Assembly (NCBI RefSeq): GCF_014696675.1
Contig: NZ_JACJQN010000001.1
Location: 372,001 to 436,000 of the forward strand
From: Phormidium tenue FACHB-1052
Lineage (GTDB): Bacteria; Cyanobacteriota; Cyanobacteriia; Phormidesmidales; Phormidesmidaceae
Direction: 5' to 3'
Length of the DNA stretch: 64,000 nt
Position numbers and translations under genes: made by a program. The notes beneath the pieces are model-generated. The model was not told the origin of the DNA. It ran no database searches and saw nothing but the letters and a program-made list of their open reading frames with translations. This document shows positions 1-8,387 of the stretch, in pieces; the first letter of the stretch is position 1; each line of letters starts with the position of its first letter.

Positions 1-127
1 GGGGGCGGCGGTGCTGGGGGCGGTGCTGACGCCCTCGACCGACCCGGTGACTCAGAGCCTGCTGGCAGGGGCGGTGCTGTTGCTCTACTTTGGCGGTATC
101 GGGTTGGTGAAGGCGATCGGGCGCTAG
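1..127 (+). CDS. tatC: Sec-independent protein translocase TatC, C-terminal fragment
   Basis: Only the last 41 codons lie in the window; the frame is open from position 2 and stops with TAG at 125-127. The visible peptide contains TPSTDPVTQ followed by a hydrophobic segment ([17 protein letters not shown]) and a short basic tail ending KAIGR. This is the typical last transmembrane helix and tail of cyanobacterial TatC, the polytopic receptor that recognises twin-arginine signal peptides and exports folded proteins across the thylakoid or plasma membrane. A likely Tat client, MsrP, is encoded at 47607-48596. The identification rests on recalled similarity of this tail to cyanobacterial TatC proteins; the N-terminus and most helices lie outside the window. 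Confidence 0.75.
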   Translation, partial: GAAVLGAVLTPSTDPVTQSLLAGAVLLLYFGGIGLVKAIGR

Positions 128-304
128 CCGTTGGCAGGGGATAGGTAAACGGTATAGGGTTTAAGGGCGATCATCAGCCCTCAAACGCTAAAGCCTTCAT
201 CCCCAAGCCGTTCTAGCCAGCCAAAGTCTAAGCTCTAGCTTTCAACCGATACCTTTTCCGCAGGCTTTCAGGTTAGGATCAAGCCGTCGTTACAGGCTGA
301 CTCA

Positions 305-523
305 ATGTTTTTAGACGAGCTTACTCCCTTTGTGCAAGAGCTGACCGCTTACCCTGTGGCGTTTTTGGGTGGGCTAGCCTCGGGTCTGCTGCGGCTCAGT
401 CTATCGGATGACCCCGTCAAAAGCTGGCTACAGAACCAGGGGATCACACCTCCAAACGAAAACGGTAGTGGATGGGGAAGCAGCGATCGCAACGGCGGCC
501 CCCAAAGCATTTCAATTGATTAG
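305..523 (+). CDS. Small conserved cyanobacterial protein with one hydrophobic segment
   Basis: 72 codons, ATG at 305. Residues 1-35 contain a hydrophobic stretch (VAFLGGLASGLLRLSL) followed by a charged DDPVKSWL motif; the C-terminal third is Gly/Ser/Asn-rich and probably disordered. Short proteins with this N-terminal pattern are familiar as hypothetical proteins of cyanobacteria, but no function is known to me. It lies 177 bp downstream of tatC on the same strand and could share its transcript. A single membrane-associated helix is plausible. The length and typical codon use support a real gene. Confidence 0.55.
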   Translation: MFLDELTPFVQELTAYPVAFLGGLASGLLRLSLSDDPVKSWLQNQGITPPNENGSGWGSSDRNGGPQSISID

Positions 524-587
524 TTAGATGCACGCTGAATTAGCGCTGGGCTCGTCTCGTGGCTGGAACCGGGTGCAGCGCTTGTCG

Positions 588-1310
588 TTATGCCCAGCTC
601 TGCTGAGGCAGCAGTTCCTCCGCCCAGCCCTTGACCCGCTGCACTAGGCTCTGGAGCTGATCGCTCGCCTGCTGGGCTGCCGCTGCGGTCAAGGTGCGGC
701 GGTAGTCGGCGATCGCACAGTTCCAGTCGCCACGCAGATGGTAGGTGCGGCCCCGCTCAGCGTAGATGTACTCGGGCAGTTGGTGAAACATCAACGCTTC
801 GTCAAAGCAGTCTAGGGCGCGATCGAGGTCGCCCATCTGCCGCAGGGTAGCGCCCATGTTGATGCGGGCGCGGCCATTGAACGGGTTGAGGTCAACGGCC
901 TGTTCATAGTCGTCAAGGGCGGCGGGCAGGTCGCCCAGGGCCGCATGGCACATGGCCCGGTTGTTGTAGGCCTGGTCAAGGTCGGGGTTGAGCCGAATGG
1001 CGCGATCGCAGTCGGCCAGAGCTGCGCCGGGTTGGCCCAGCCACAGTTGCACCAGCCCCCGGTTGCTGTAGTACATAGCCCGCTGGGGATGGCGCTCAAC
1101 TAGCTGATCGAGCAGGTGCAGCGCTTGGGAATACTGTTGCCGCTTGACCGCTGCTGCCGCCAGTCGGCTGAGGGTGTCGTCGTCGGTGGTGTAAGACCCG
1201 GTCACCGAGTCGTGGGCCGTGGGCCGGGCCGCTGAGTCAACTGGGGGCAAACTCTGCGGTTGACGGGGAAGCATGCAAACCAGAGGCTGCTGTGGTCGGT
1301 AGATGTGCAT
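588..1310 (-). CDS. TPR-repeat protein
   Basis: 240 residues. From about residue 48 to 205 there are four to five tetratricopeptide repeats, recognisable from recurrent G-Y/L-A-x-A-D and LNP signatures such as AALADCDRAIRLNPDLDQAY and YEQAVDLNPFNGRA. The first ~45 residues are Pro/Gln-rich and lack an obvious signal peptide. TPR arrays are protein-protein interaction scaffolds; the partner cannot be deduced. The ATG at 1310 is preceded on the minus strand by AGGA eight bases upstream, which supports this start. It is transcribed alone, convergent with the small gene at 305-523. Confidence 0.75.
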   Translation of the reverse strand: MHIYRPQQPLVCMLPRQPQSLPPVDSAARPTAHDSVTGSYTTDDDTLSRLAAAAVKRQQYSQALHLLDQLVERHPQRAMYYSNRGLVQLWLGQPGAALADCDRAIRLNPDLDQAYNNRAMCHAALGDLPAALDDYEQAVDLNPFNGRARINMGATLRQMGDLDRALDCFDEALMFHQLPEYIYAERGRTYHLRGDWNCAIADYRRTLTAAAAQQASDQLQSLVQRVKGWAEELLPQQSWA

Positions 1311-1762
1311 GGTTTTAGTCCTGTCGTGTGCTCATAAACCGTGAAACCAATCCAGCGGAGAGCAGGGGCAGAAACCCCAAAGCTCATACCGTTTAAGCAG
1401 GAACTGTTTATAGAGTCCCACCTTGGCTGATGGGGTCTAGACGAACCTGTGGCAGTTATCGAGCTGGCTAGGTCTGGACGGCGAAGGCCCTTTGGTAATT
1501 CAAATAGGAGCTTCGCTGGCGTTGATTCTGTAATCCTGCCTGATGACGCTATAGTCGCATCTCCCCCCTGGGGTCTAAACCGGAAAAAAACGGAGGTTAA
1601 ACCCGCCTGCTAGCGGCTTAATCCCCGTTTGGCGCTATAACCTACGGGAATGTACGGAAAACCTACATGTAGTTTCTTGTGCTTAGATGATGACTCTGTA
1701 ACCACCTGAGTATTTACCGGCATTCAGCAGCTATTGCCACAGAAGCGCAGTTGGAGCACTGT
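1311..1762. other. Intergenic region between TPR gene and helicase gene
   Basis: 452 bp without a convincing gene. It should hold the promoter of the minus-strand TPR gene and the 3' end of the helicase transcript. I see no tRNA-like T-loop, no strong hairpin with a T-run and no ORF with codon use like its neighbours. Confidence 0.4.
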
Positions 1763-4117
1763 CTACTCAGCCCGCTGCAACGCCGAGATTTTAGGATCCA
1801 CAATCTTGCGGCCCTGGCCAGGAAAGTTGATCGCCAGGCAAATTTTGTTGCCCGCCCCAAATATGTGGGTTACTTCTCCGGCCCCGTAGGCCTTATGCAC
1901 CACCACATCCCCTACCGTCCAGTCTGACTCGTGGGCACCGCTGCCCGGTTTAGCGGCGGCCTCACTGCGGTTGCGGGCTTCGCGGATGGGAGTACTCCAC
2001 TTTTGGGGCAGGCCCATGGTGCTGTTGCCGGTGACCAGATCGAGGGGTAGTTCGCTTAAAAACAGCGAGGGGCTGGCAGGTTCGCGACTGCCGTAGAGGC
2101 GACGAGCACGGGCGTGGGAGATGAACAGACGCTCCTTGGCGCGGGTGATGCCTACATAGCAGAGGCGGCGCTCTTCTTCGGTGGCGGCGGGGTCTTCAAG
2201 GGAGCGATGGTTGGGGAACAGGCCCTGCTCTAAACCGACGAGAAACACCACGGGAAACTCTAGCCCCTTGGAGGAGTGCAGGGTCATCAGCGAGACGGCG
2301 TTTTTACCTTCTTTGTTGTCATCCATATCAGAGGCCAGGGAGGCATTAGACAAAAAGCCTAATAGCGATGGGTCGTCTACGTTTTCTTCTTCAAATTGCA
2401 GTGCGGCGTTGTAAAGCTCCTGCACGTTGCCAAAGCGATCGTCGGCGTCGTCGGTGCCTTCGGCCTTGAGGGCTGCCAAATAGCCACTGTCTTCAAGTAC
2501 CCCCTGGATAATTTCAGACCCCTTTCGGTTATCTATATCTTGGTGATACTTTTTGATGATGTCGGCGAATTCGAGCACACCTTTTGCCGATCGCCCCGCC
2601 AAGGTCTTCACCGAAGTATCATCGGCCAAAATCTCCCACAGAGGAATGCCGCCTAGGGTCTGAGTGGCCTGCTCTAGCTTGTCGATGGTGCCCTTGCCGA
2701 CGCCGCGCCGGGGCACATTGATCACCCGCTTGAGGCTGACAGTGTCGGAGGGGTTGGCGATCGCCCGCAAATAGGCCAGCACATCTTTGATCTCGCGGCG
2801 ATCGTAGAATCTCAAGCCCCCCACCACCTGGTAGGGAATGCTGTAACGGGTTAGCACCTCCTCAAAGGCGCGCGACTGGGCGTTCGTGCGGTAGAGAATG
2901 GCAAAGGCACCCCAATTTAGCTCCGGGTGCTGGGTTTCGAGGTGGCGAATCTGGCTGATCACAAAATCGGCCTCTGCGGTTTCATCCTCGGCCCGGTAGA
3001 CGTAGATGCTTTCGCCTTCGCCCCGGGTGGCCCGCAGCACCTTGTCGATGCGCTCGGTGTTGTTTTCGATCAGGTGGTTAGCGACTTCGAGAATGTTCGA
3101 GGTGGAGCGGTAGTTTTCCTCCAGTTTCACCATGGTGCGGGTGTCGTCGTCCGCCAGCCCGTCGCCAAAGTCATCCTGAAAGTTCATCAGAATGGTGAAG
3201 TCCGCCGCCCTAAAAGAATAAATACTTTGATCTGCATCACCTACCACAAACACCGAACGGTGGTTCCAATCTTTGTAGGTAGCAATCGATTCTCCATTGG
3301 TGGCCAGCAGGCGAATTAGATCGTACTGGGTGCGGTTCGTATCCTGGTATTCATCGACTAGAATGTGGCGAAAACGCTTGTGCCAGTAGGCCAGCACCTG
3401 CTCGTTTTGCTGAAACAAGTGCACGGGCATCAAAATCAAATCGTCAAAATCGAGGGCGTTGTTTTCTGCCAACGCCTTTTGGTAATGGCGATAGACATCG
3501 GCGATTACCCGACCTCGGTAGTTGGGCTGCTCTTTTTCGAGTTCGTCGGGGGTGAAGTTTTGGTTTTTGGCGTTGCTGATGGCAAAGCGCACGGATCGCG
3601 GGTTGAACTTTTTGTCGTCCAGATTCAGGGTTTGGGTGACGATGGTTTTAACCAAGCCCTGGGCGTCTGATTCGTCAAAAATCGAGAAACTCTTCGTCCA
3701 GCGGTACCCGGCGGGGTGCTGATACTTTTCGATATCGAACCGCAGAATGCGGGCGCACAGGGCATGGAACGTGCCAATCCACAGGTGCTTGGTGACGGTT
3801 TTATAGACCTGGGATCTGAGCTTGGTCTGCTCATACTGCGGCAGGCTAGAGAGCGATTTACCGTGGCGAGCCTGGGCATCCTGCTCGGCAAACAGTACCT
3901 CAATGCGCTCCTTCATCTCCTTGGCGGCTTTGTTAGTAAAGGTCACCGCGAGGATGTTGTCGGGGTCGGTTTTGTGGGTGAGCACTAGGTTGGCGATGCG
4001 GTAGGTCAACGCCCGGGTTTTGCCCGAACCCGCCCCGGCCACCACCAGCAGCGGGCCGCAGTAGTGCTCGACAGACTGGCGTTGGGCGGGGTTGAGCAGG
4101 GCGAGAAAATCAGTCAT
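1763..4117 (-). CDS. pcrA: ATP-dependent DNA helicase, PcrA/UvrD family (SF1A)
   Basis: 784 residues, the usual size for PcrA/UvrD. Such 3'-to-5' helicases act in nucleotide excision repair, plasmid replication and removal of RecA or stalled RNA polymerase. Motifs in order: Q-motif region (LNPAQRQSV), Walker A GAGSGKT at residues 28-34, motif Ia (AVTFTNKAAKEM), Walker B/DExx as VDEYQD near residue 257, motif III GDADQSIYSFRAAD, motif IV ENYRS, then VSLMTLHSSKGLEF and the final VGITRAKERL. The last ~50 residues form a small beta-rich tail (GDVVVHKAYGAGEV), the RNA-polymerase/Tudor-like domain at the C-terminus of PcrA. All catalytic motifs are intact. The ATG at 4117 leaves only a short lead before the Q-motif, as expected. 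Confidence 0.95.
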   Translation of the reverse strand: MTDFLALLNPAQRQSVEHYCGPLLVVAGAGSGKTRALTYRIANLVLTHKTDPDNILAVTFTNKAAKEMKERIEVLFAEQDAQARHGKSLSSLPQYEQTKLRSQVYKTVTKHLWIGTFHALCARILRFDIEKYQHPAGYRWTKSFSIFDESDAQGLVKTIVTQTLNLDDKKFNPRSVRFAISNAKNQNFTPDELEKEQPNYRGRVIADVYRHYQKALAENNALDFDDLILMPVHLFQQNEQVLAYWHKRFRHILVDEYQDTNRTQYDLIRLLATNGESIATYKDWNHRSVFVVGDADQSIYSFRAADFTILMNFQDDFGDGLADDDTRTMVKLEENYRSTSNILEVANHLIENNTERIDKVLRATRGEGESIYVYRAEDETAEADFVISQIRHLETQHPELNWGAFAILYRTNAQSRAFEEVLTRYSIPYQVVGGLRFYDRREIKDVLAYLRAIANPSDTVSLKRVINVPRRGVGKGTIDKLEQATQTLGGIPLWEILADDTSVKTLAGRSAKGVLEFADIIKKYHQDIDNRKGSEIIQGVLEDSGYLAALKAEGTDDADDRFGNVQELYNAALQFEEENVDDPSLLGFLSNASLASDMDDNKEGKNAVSLMTLHSSKGLEFPVVFLVGLEQGLFPNHRSLEDPAATEEERRLCYVGITRAKERLFISHARARRLYGSREPASPSLFLSELPLDLVTGNSTMGLPQKWSTPIREARNRSEAAAKPGSGAHESDWTVGDVVVHKAYGAGEVTHIFGAGNKICLAINFPGQGRKIVDPKISALQRAE

Positions 4118-4194
4118 CAGTAGCCGAGGGGTTTTGCCTATTTAGTATGACACTGGTTCAGCGTGTCACCGGCAGCAATGCAACAATGCCCGCC

Positions 4195-4866
4195 TCAGCT
4201 CGAAGCGCTCGAGGCGGCGGCAGCCGTCACCTGGCGCAGCATCAGCACCTTCCAGTAGGGAATGGGGGCCAGCAGCACGGTGCCGGTGCCCTCAAAGATA
4301 TTGACCAAAAACTCCCCAGAGGTCATCGATCCCAGCACTGATTTGGTAGCTTTTTCGACCCGGTAGGTGAGGGGGCCGCTGCGGGCGATCGCAAAGTTAC
4401 CGTCCACCACCAGTTTTTCTCGCCGTAGCTCAATGGTTTCCACCGGCCCTTGGGCCACCATCACCACCTTGCCCACGCCCTTGACCTTGGTCTGGTAAAG
4501 CCCTTCGCCACCCACTAGGCCCGTGATCAGCTTATTGCGCTCTACCGACACCTCAACGCTGCCGTCGCTGGCCAAATAAGCTCCCCGGTCTAACGTCCAC
4601 TCGCTGCCCGCCAGGTCAAGAATGTGAAAGCCAGAGAGAGTAGGCTCTAGGTACAGCTCTCCAGTGCCCGTGTAGGTAGGGCGAAAGATGTTTTCTCCGG
4701 TGGCCAATGACTTGAGAAAGCCACCCGCCGAGGGCGTCTTAGACTGCATGGTGATGTCGCCACGCATATAGTGCAATGCCCCTGACTCCGTGCGCACCGT
4801 CTCATTGTTTAAGGTCACTTTGACCAGGCGCGACTCTTCTCGCTCAATAATTTCGAAGTTAGCCAT
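4195..4866 (-). CDS. AIM24-family protein
   Basis: I start at the ATG at 4866, the 16th codon of a longer open frame. It is preceded by AAAGG at a five-base spacing, and family members begin directly with a sequence like MANFEII. The 223-residue product is almost all beta-strand and glycine turns (GEGLYQTKVKGVGKVVMVAQ), the pattern of the AIM24 family, which has a TRAP-like double beta-sandwich fold. Bacterial members are of unknown function; the yeast namesake affects mitochondrial inner-membrane organisation. The C-terminus ends in an Ala/Ser tail. It is in the same direction as, and 78 bp upstream of, the helicase gene, and could share its transcript. Confidence 0.75.
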   Translation of the reverse strand: MANFEIIEREESRLVKVTLNNETVRTESGALHYMRGDITMQSKTPSAGGFLKSLATGENIFRPTYTGTGELYLEPTLSGFHILDLAGSEWTLDRGAYLASDGSVEVSVERNKLITGLVGGEGLYQTKVKGVGKVVMVAQGPVETIELRREKLVVDGNFAIARSGPLTYRVEKATKSVLGSMTSGEFLVNIFEGTGTVLLAPIPYWKVLMLRQVTAAAASSASS

Positions 4867-5201
4867 AGAGACCTTTAAAACAACACCAAAACAGACGAGG
4901 CCATCAGCCATTCAACCCAGCCTGGAGGCAGCAGCCACCGACTCTAGCCATCTTAGCTTTGCCATCGATCGGCGGGCGATCGCCCCACAGCTGCATCGCT
5001 GATCGGCATTTTCTCCAACAGCCTCACGGGTACAGAGCCTCACCGTTTTAGCAGCTGCGGGGGTCACACTATCGTCACAGGGCCGTCATCTCGCTGTCAT
5101 GATTGCCCCCTAGGGTGTCAACCCATGGGCACCCAACGCGGTGCCTGGTGCAAATCTCCCCAGCGAGGTTTGCGCTTGACGATATGCGAGGATCATCGCT
5201 C
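4867..5201. other. Divergent intergenic region before DUF4168 gene
   Basis: 335 bp between the divergent AIM24 and DUF4168 genes. No coding potential is apparent. It carries the four regularly spaced GTCA repeats annotated separately at 5063-5099 and must contain both promoters. Confidence 0.5.
5063..5099 (+). promoter_or_regulatory. Four direct GTCA repeats at 11-bp spacing (Pho-box-like operator)
   Basis: GTCA begins at 5063, 5074, 5085 and 5096, exactly 11 bp apart. The heptamers are GGGTCAC, TCGTCAC, CCGTCAT and CTGTCAT. Helically phased 7+4 repeats are how OmpR/PhoB-family response regulators bind, and CTGTCAT equals the E. coli Pho-box half-site. A TAGGGT at 5111-5116 could be a -10 element. 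The presumed target is the DUF4168 gene starting at 5202. Which cyanobacterial regulator would bind is unknown. Confidence 0.45.
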
Positions 5202-5690
5202 ATGAAACCTTCCACACTGTTCAAAGGCCTGTTGGCCGCCACCCTGTTGCTGGGTGTTCCGGCCGCCGCCGTAGCCCAGGAGCAAGAGGCCCCAGCCCCA
5301 GCCCCAGCCCAAGCAGCCCCAGCAGAGGTGTCTGAAACCCAAATCGATCAGTTTGTTGATGCCTATGAGGCCATTCAAACCATTCAGCAGGCAGTGCAGG
5401 CCGACCTAGTTGCCGCTGTAGAGGCCCAGGGGCTAACGGTGGATGACTACAATGCGATCGCAGCATCGCAGCAGTCTCCCGAAGCTGCCGCCGAAGTTCC
5501 GCCGGAGCAAGCCGAGCAGTTTGCGGCGGCGGCTGAACAGGTTGCGACCCTGCGCGAAGGCGCTCGAACTGAAATGCAGGCCGCCATTGAGGCTGAATCG
5601 CTGAGCATTGAAGAGTTTGAGCTGATTATGGCCCAGGCTCAGCAAGACCCCACCCTGCAACAGGCGATTGTTGAGCGGCTGGCTGAGTAG
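5202..5690 (+). CDS. Secreted DUF4168-domain protein
   Basis: The frame is open from 5103, but I start at the ATG at 5202. It is preceded by GAGGA at 5188-5192 and opens a clear signal peptide: KPSTLFKG, a hydrophobic core, then AAAVAQ with cleavage near residue 25. The mature protein (about 137 residues) starts with a Pro/Ala-rich linker and continues with a helical domain (ETQIDQFVDAYEAIQTIQQ ... TMQAAIEAESLSIEEFELIM). This matches DUF4168, a cyanobacterial and alphaproteobacterial periplasmic family of unknown function. It is followed by a strong hairpin at 5762-5799. The upstream GTCA repeat array suggests control by a two-component regulator. Confidence 0.75.
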   Translation: MKPSTLFKGLLAATLLLGVPAAAVAQEQEAPAPAPAQAAPAEVSETQIDQFVDAYEAIQTIQQAVQADLVAAVEAQGLTVDDYNAIAASQQSPEAAAEVPPEQAEQFAAAAEQVATLREGARTEMQAAIEAESLSIEEFELIMAQAQQDPTLQQAIVERLAE

Positions 5691-5761
5691 TCAGTAGGGC
5701 AACCCAAAGCCTCAATTGATCAAGGCTTGAGCTTCTGAAGGCTGAGAGCCTAAATGCAGAA

Positions 5762-5799
5762 CAAAACCCTCCTTCGACTCATGTTGAAGGAGGGTTTTG
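5762..5799. terminator. Bidirectional rho-independent terminator
   Basis: Perfect 14-bp inverted repeat: caaaaccctccttc at 5762-5775 and its complement at 5786-5799, with a 10-base loop. The A-run on one side and T-run on the other let it serve both converging transcripts, the DUF4168 gene (plus) and the SH3 gene (minus). Confidence 0.85.
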
Positions 5800-5831
5800 A
5801 ACGTTTTGAACGGCTAAGCGCCTGCGGCCAT

Positions 5832-6464
5832 CTAAGGACAGGTGATGGGCGTTATGTTGTTGCCGATGCCGTTGGTGCCAGTCCGGGCAATCCAGCCGGT
5901 ACTGCCGTTATAGATAGTCACCTGCATCCAGCGACGACCGTCAGTGGCGGTTTGCTGGGTGGGTGGGTTGGCACTGGCAATTACGGTGTCGCCGATGTTG
6001 TAGCCAGCGACGGCGCTAGAGCCGACTGTGGGGCCAGATCTAACCACCATTTCACGATCGGCCCTAAAGCAGGCTTTGGGCGGAGGAGTCGGAGTGCTAC
6101 CGCAAGCCGTCAAAACGCTGGCATTAATCCAGCCTACGGGCTGTGTCGAAGACAGGGCACCGCTTCTCAGAAAAACCTGTGCTCGCCCTGGGGAGGTTGC
6201 CCCGGTTAGGCTGACCTGGGTGCCAGCCTGTAGGGTGCCGATGCGGGTTGCGATCGGCCCTAGCGTGGAGTTGTCAAAAACTTCAGTGGCTCGGTTGAGC
6301 TGACGACAGCCTCGAATCAGAACTGGATTTTCGGTTAGAGTCCGGGTTTCCTGAGCGAGGGCCGGGGCTATAGACAGCGACCCCGCAGAGAGTAGCGCGA
6401 TTCCCACAGGGATCGCTTTGCGAATCGCTCCGAAAGAAAATTTGCGCAACACGTTTGATGGCAT
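5832..6464 (-). CDS. Secreted protein with two SH3-like domains
   Basis: 210 residues. Residues 1-38 form a signal peptide (basic start, hydrophobic core, cleavage after APALA). Two bacterial SH3-like segments follow: residues ~45-115 (VFDNSTLGPIATRIGTLQAG ... GWINASVL) and ~135-205 (VVRSGPTVGSSAVAGYNIGD ... STGWIART), joined by a PTPPP linker. Four cysteines in the mature part could form disulfides. Such domains usually bind the cell wall or extracellular ligands; no catalytic domain is present. The gene converges on the DUF4168 gene and shares its terminator. Confidence 0.7.
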   Translation of the reverse strand: MPSNVLRKFSFGAIRKAIPVGIALLSAGSLSIAPALAQETRTLTENPVLIRGCRQLNRATEVFDNSTLGPIATRIGTLQAGTQVSLTGATSPGRAQVFLRSGALSSTQPVGWINASVLTACGSTPTPPPKACFRADREMVVRSGPTVGSSAVAGYNIGDTVIASANPPTQQTATDGRRWMQVTIYNGSTGWIARTGTNGIGNNITPITCP

Positions 6465-6778
6465 GGACAGTCCTGATCCCTTTTATATAGCTTTTTAAGG
6501 TCGAATTTCAGGGTTCACCCGGCCATCCTACCACCCACAAAATTGATCCTCGCGACGGCTTTCACGAAGCTTATCGAAGGGGTTCCAGACACGTTCTATA
6601 GCCCTGGCTTGAGGAAATCCTCGACAGACTCAACCGACTGACAAATTATTGGGTTGGCAGTTGTGGGGTAAGCCCCAGGGCGATCGCGCTGGTGACCTGG
6701 GCCAGTCCTCAACCAGAGCGCGGTAACGCCGACAGACGTGGGAGAATAAACACCCTGTGCGCAAAGAGTAACAACGGT
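6465..6778. other. Intergenic region, divergent promoters
   Basis: 314 bp between the SH3 protein (minus) and the hypothetical at 6779 (plus). A TTTTATATAGC stretch at about 6481-6491 is a candidate AT-rich promoter element for the minus-strand gene. Nothing else was recognised. Confidence 0.35.
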
Positions 6779-7825
6779 ATGACGGCGGCAATGCCCTATT
6801 CTTCTGAGGTAATTGAGTCAGCGATGCAGGCCGGGGAGCTGACCTTTGCCCTTCCCGACCCCACCGACGAAAAAATCTCTGACTATGAGTTTAACCAGCA
6901 GATGGAGGCGGCCTGGCAGGTGTGCGATCGCTTCGACCTGCAAACCGATATCTGGCGGGGCAGAATCTTGCGGACGGTGCGCGATCGCGAAAAGAAGGGC
7001 GGCGACGGGCGCGGCACCGGCTTTCTCAACTGGCTCAAGGATCGTGAAATCACCAAAAGCCACGCCTACAACCTGATCGAACTCGCCGAGAGCGCCGACC
7101 AATTGCTCGATGCGGGCATGCTCACCCCCAAAGAAGTCAACCAGTTCAGCAAACGCGCTTTCGTTGAAACTGCCAAATCGGCCCCCGAAGTGCAGCAGCT
7201 CGTCAGCGACTCCGCCCGCAAAGGCGACCACATTACCCGCCGCGAAGTGCGCCAGGTCGCCAACGAATGGGCCGCCATGACCTCAGATCTCATCCCTGAA
7301 TCTCTGCGAGAAAAAGCCGCCAACAACACCATCCCCACCCGCTACATCGCGCCGTTGGTCAAGGAGATGGAAAAGCTGCCCCCCGTCCACCAAAGCACCC
7401 TCAAAACCGAAGTTGAGCTGAACCCCGATCTCGATACCCTAAAACAAGTCACCGCCGAAGCCCGCTACCTCTCCAAGTATCTGGCCTCCGCCAACCAGGT
7501 GCAACTGCTTGAAGCCAGCGGCATTGACCTAGAACTCGCCCTCGAAGAAGCCCTGCGGGTAGGCTGCCTCAATTCTGCCGCCGACATGGTGGCCCAGGCC
7601 GCCCAGATCGAGCAGACCGCCGTCAAACTCTTCACCGCCTGGAAGCGCATCAACCAACTGGCAGAACGGGTGTTTGTGGACAGCGGCGAAAGCACCCCCA
7701 ACCTGCGCGCTCTACTCACCGCCCTCGGCCCCGTCACCAGCGAAACCATCCAGGTGCGCCTGGGCGAAATCGACAGCGTCACCGCCCAAACCATCCGCTG
7801 GCGACTCATGGTAGAAGAGGACTAA
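6779..7825 (+). CDS. Conserved cyanobacterial protein of unknown function, mostly helical
   Basis: The open frame reaches back to 6692, but I choose the ATG at 6779 (348 residues); the ATG at 6791 is also possible. The product is soluble, acidic and alpha-helical. Residues ~75-120 contain GTGFLNWLKDREITKSHAYN, then LIELAESADQLL, reminiscent of DUF3102-like or ParB-associated helix-turn-helix segments. A later stretch, SARKGDHITRREVRQVANEW, could also be DNA-binding. This resemblance is weak and I do not assign a function. No signal peptide or membrane segment is seen. It is followed by the convergent HicBA pair. Confidence 0.6.
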   Translation: MTAAMPYSSEVIESAMQAGELTFALPDPTDEKISDYEFNQQMEAAWQVCDRFDLQTDIWRGRILRTVRDREKKGGDGRGTGFLNWLKDREITKSHAYNLIELAESADQLLDAGMLTPKEVNQFSKRAFVETAKSAPEVQQLVSDSARKGDHITRREVRQVANEWAAMTSDLIPESLREKAANNTIPTRYIAPLVKEMEKLPPVHQSTLKTEVELNPDLDTLKQVTAEARYLSKYLASANQVQLLEASGIDLELALEEALRVGCLNSAADMVAQAAQIEQTAVKLFTAWKRINQLAERVFVDSGESTPNLRALLTALGPVTSETIQVRLGEIDSVTAQTIRWRLMVEED

Positions 7826-7855
7826 AACAGTAACCTATTGAAGACTCGCTGGGAC

Positions 7856-8077
7856 TCAACGGAGAAACTCGTCTGGAGTAATCTCTGCTTGTTTCAAAAT
7901 GGCTCGGAGCGTTCCTTCGGGCAGATCCCCAGGATGGTTTGGAATAGTGGTGTAGCACTTAGTTTCGGGATTTTGCCAGATTTCGTGGCTACCCGCAGCC
8001 TGGCGATCAAACTTGAAGCCCAATTGTTTAAGTCGTTTTACAACTTGACGATACTTAAATCCAGCCAGGCGACCCAT
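7856..8077 (-). CDS. hicA: HicA/YcfA-like mRNA interferase toxin
   Basis: 73 residues, typical HicA size, with the double-stranded-RNA-binding-like fold signature. The N-terminal part is MGRLAGFKYRQVVKRLKQLG, the catalytic histidine sits in AGSHEIWQNP, and PNHPGDLPEGTLRAILKQA precedes a short tail. HicA toxins cleave mRNA and tmRNA independently of the ribosome and are neutralised by HicB. The start codon overlaps the stop of the upstream antitoxin gene by one base (TAATG), so translation is coupled. Antitoxin-first order is the less common arrangement for HicAB but is frequent in cyanobacteria for this YcfA-type pair. Confidence 0.85.
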   Translation of the reverse strand: MGRLAGFKYRQVVKRLKQLGFKFDRQAAGSHEIWQNPETKCYTTIPNHPGDLPEGTLRAILKQAEITPDEFLR

Positions 8078-8307
8078 TAGACTCCGAGAACGAGAGGATA
8101 GTCAAAACTGTCTCCGACATTGGTGAGATTAATAGTGTTTTGTCGTTCTGACTGGGCTTCTAACAATTTTTTGGCAACATCACGCGCAATTTCAATAGTT
8201 TCAGCCACGGTACGCCCCTGAGCTACTAAGCCAGGAATATCATCGGATGTGGCTAAATAAACTCCTTCAGGGAGTTTTTCGATATGGAGATTAGCAATTT
8301 GTTCCAT
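8077..8307 (-). CDS. hicB: HicB-like antitoxin, short form
   Basis: 76 residues with the HicB partial RNase-H fold: IEKLPEGVYLATSDDIPGLV, then AQGRTVAETIEIARDVAKKL. The usual C-terminal ribbon-helix-helix or HTH DNA-binding domain is absent, so this short form may neutralise HicA by direct contact without strong autoregulation, or the operator-binding function may be elsewhere. It is the first gene of the two-gene module and overlaps hicA by one base. Confidence 0.8.
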   Translation of the reverse strand: MEQIANLHIEKLPEGVYLATSDDIPGLVAQGRTVAETIEIARDVAKKLLEAQSERQNTINLTNVGDSFDYPLVLGV

Positions 8308-8387
8308 TAGTTCTATCCATCACGTCGCCTAGCTGAATGATAAGAAATAACAGCACAGGCTGTTAGTGTACAAAAATCTAAATATCA

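Noticed and set aside
3574-3585. GGCGTTGCTGAT inside the helicase gene, identical to the MITE end
   Set aside because: Part of a conserved coding sequence with no second end or target duplication; coincidence.
7838-8080. 80-codon plus-strand frame opposite hicA
   Set aside because: Exact antisense of hicA, which has a clear family match and operon overlap.
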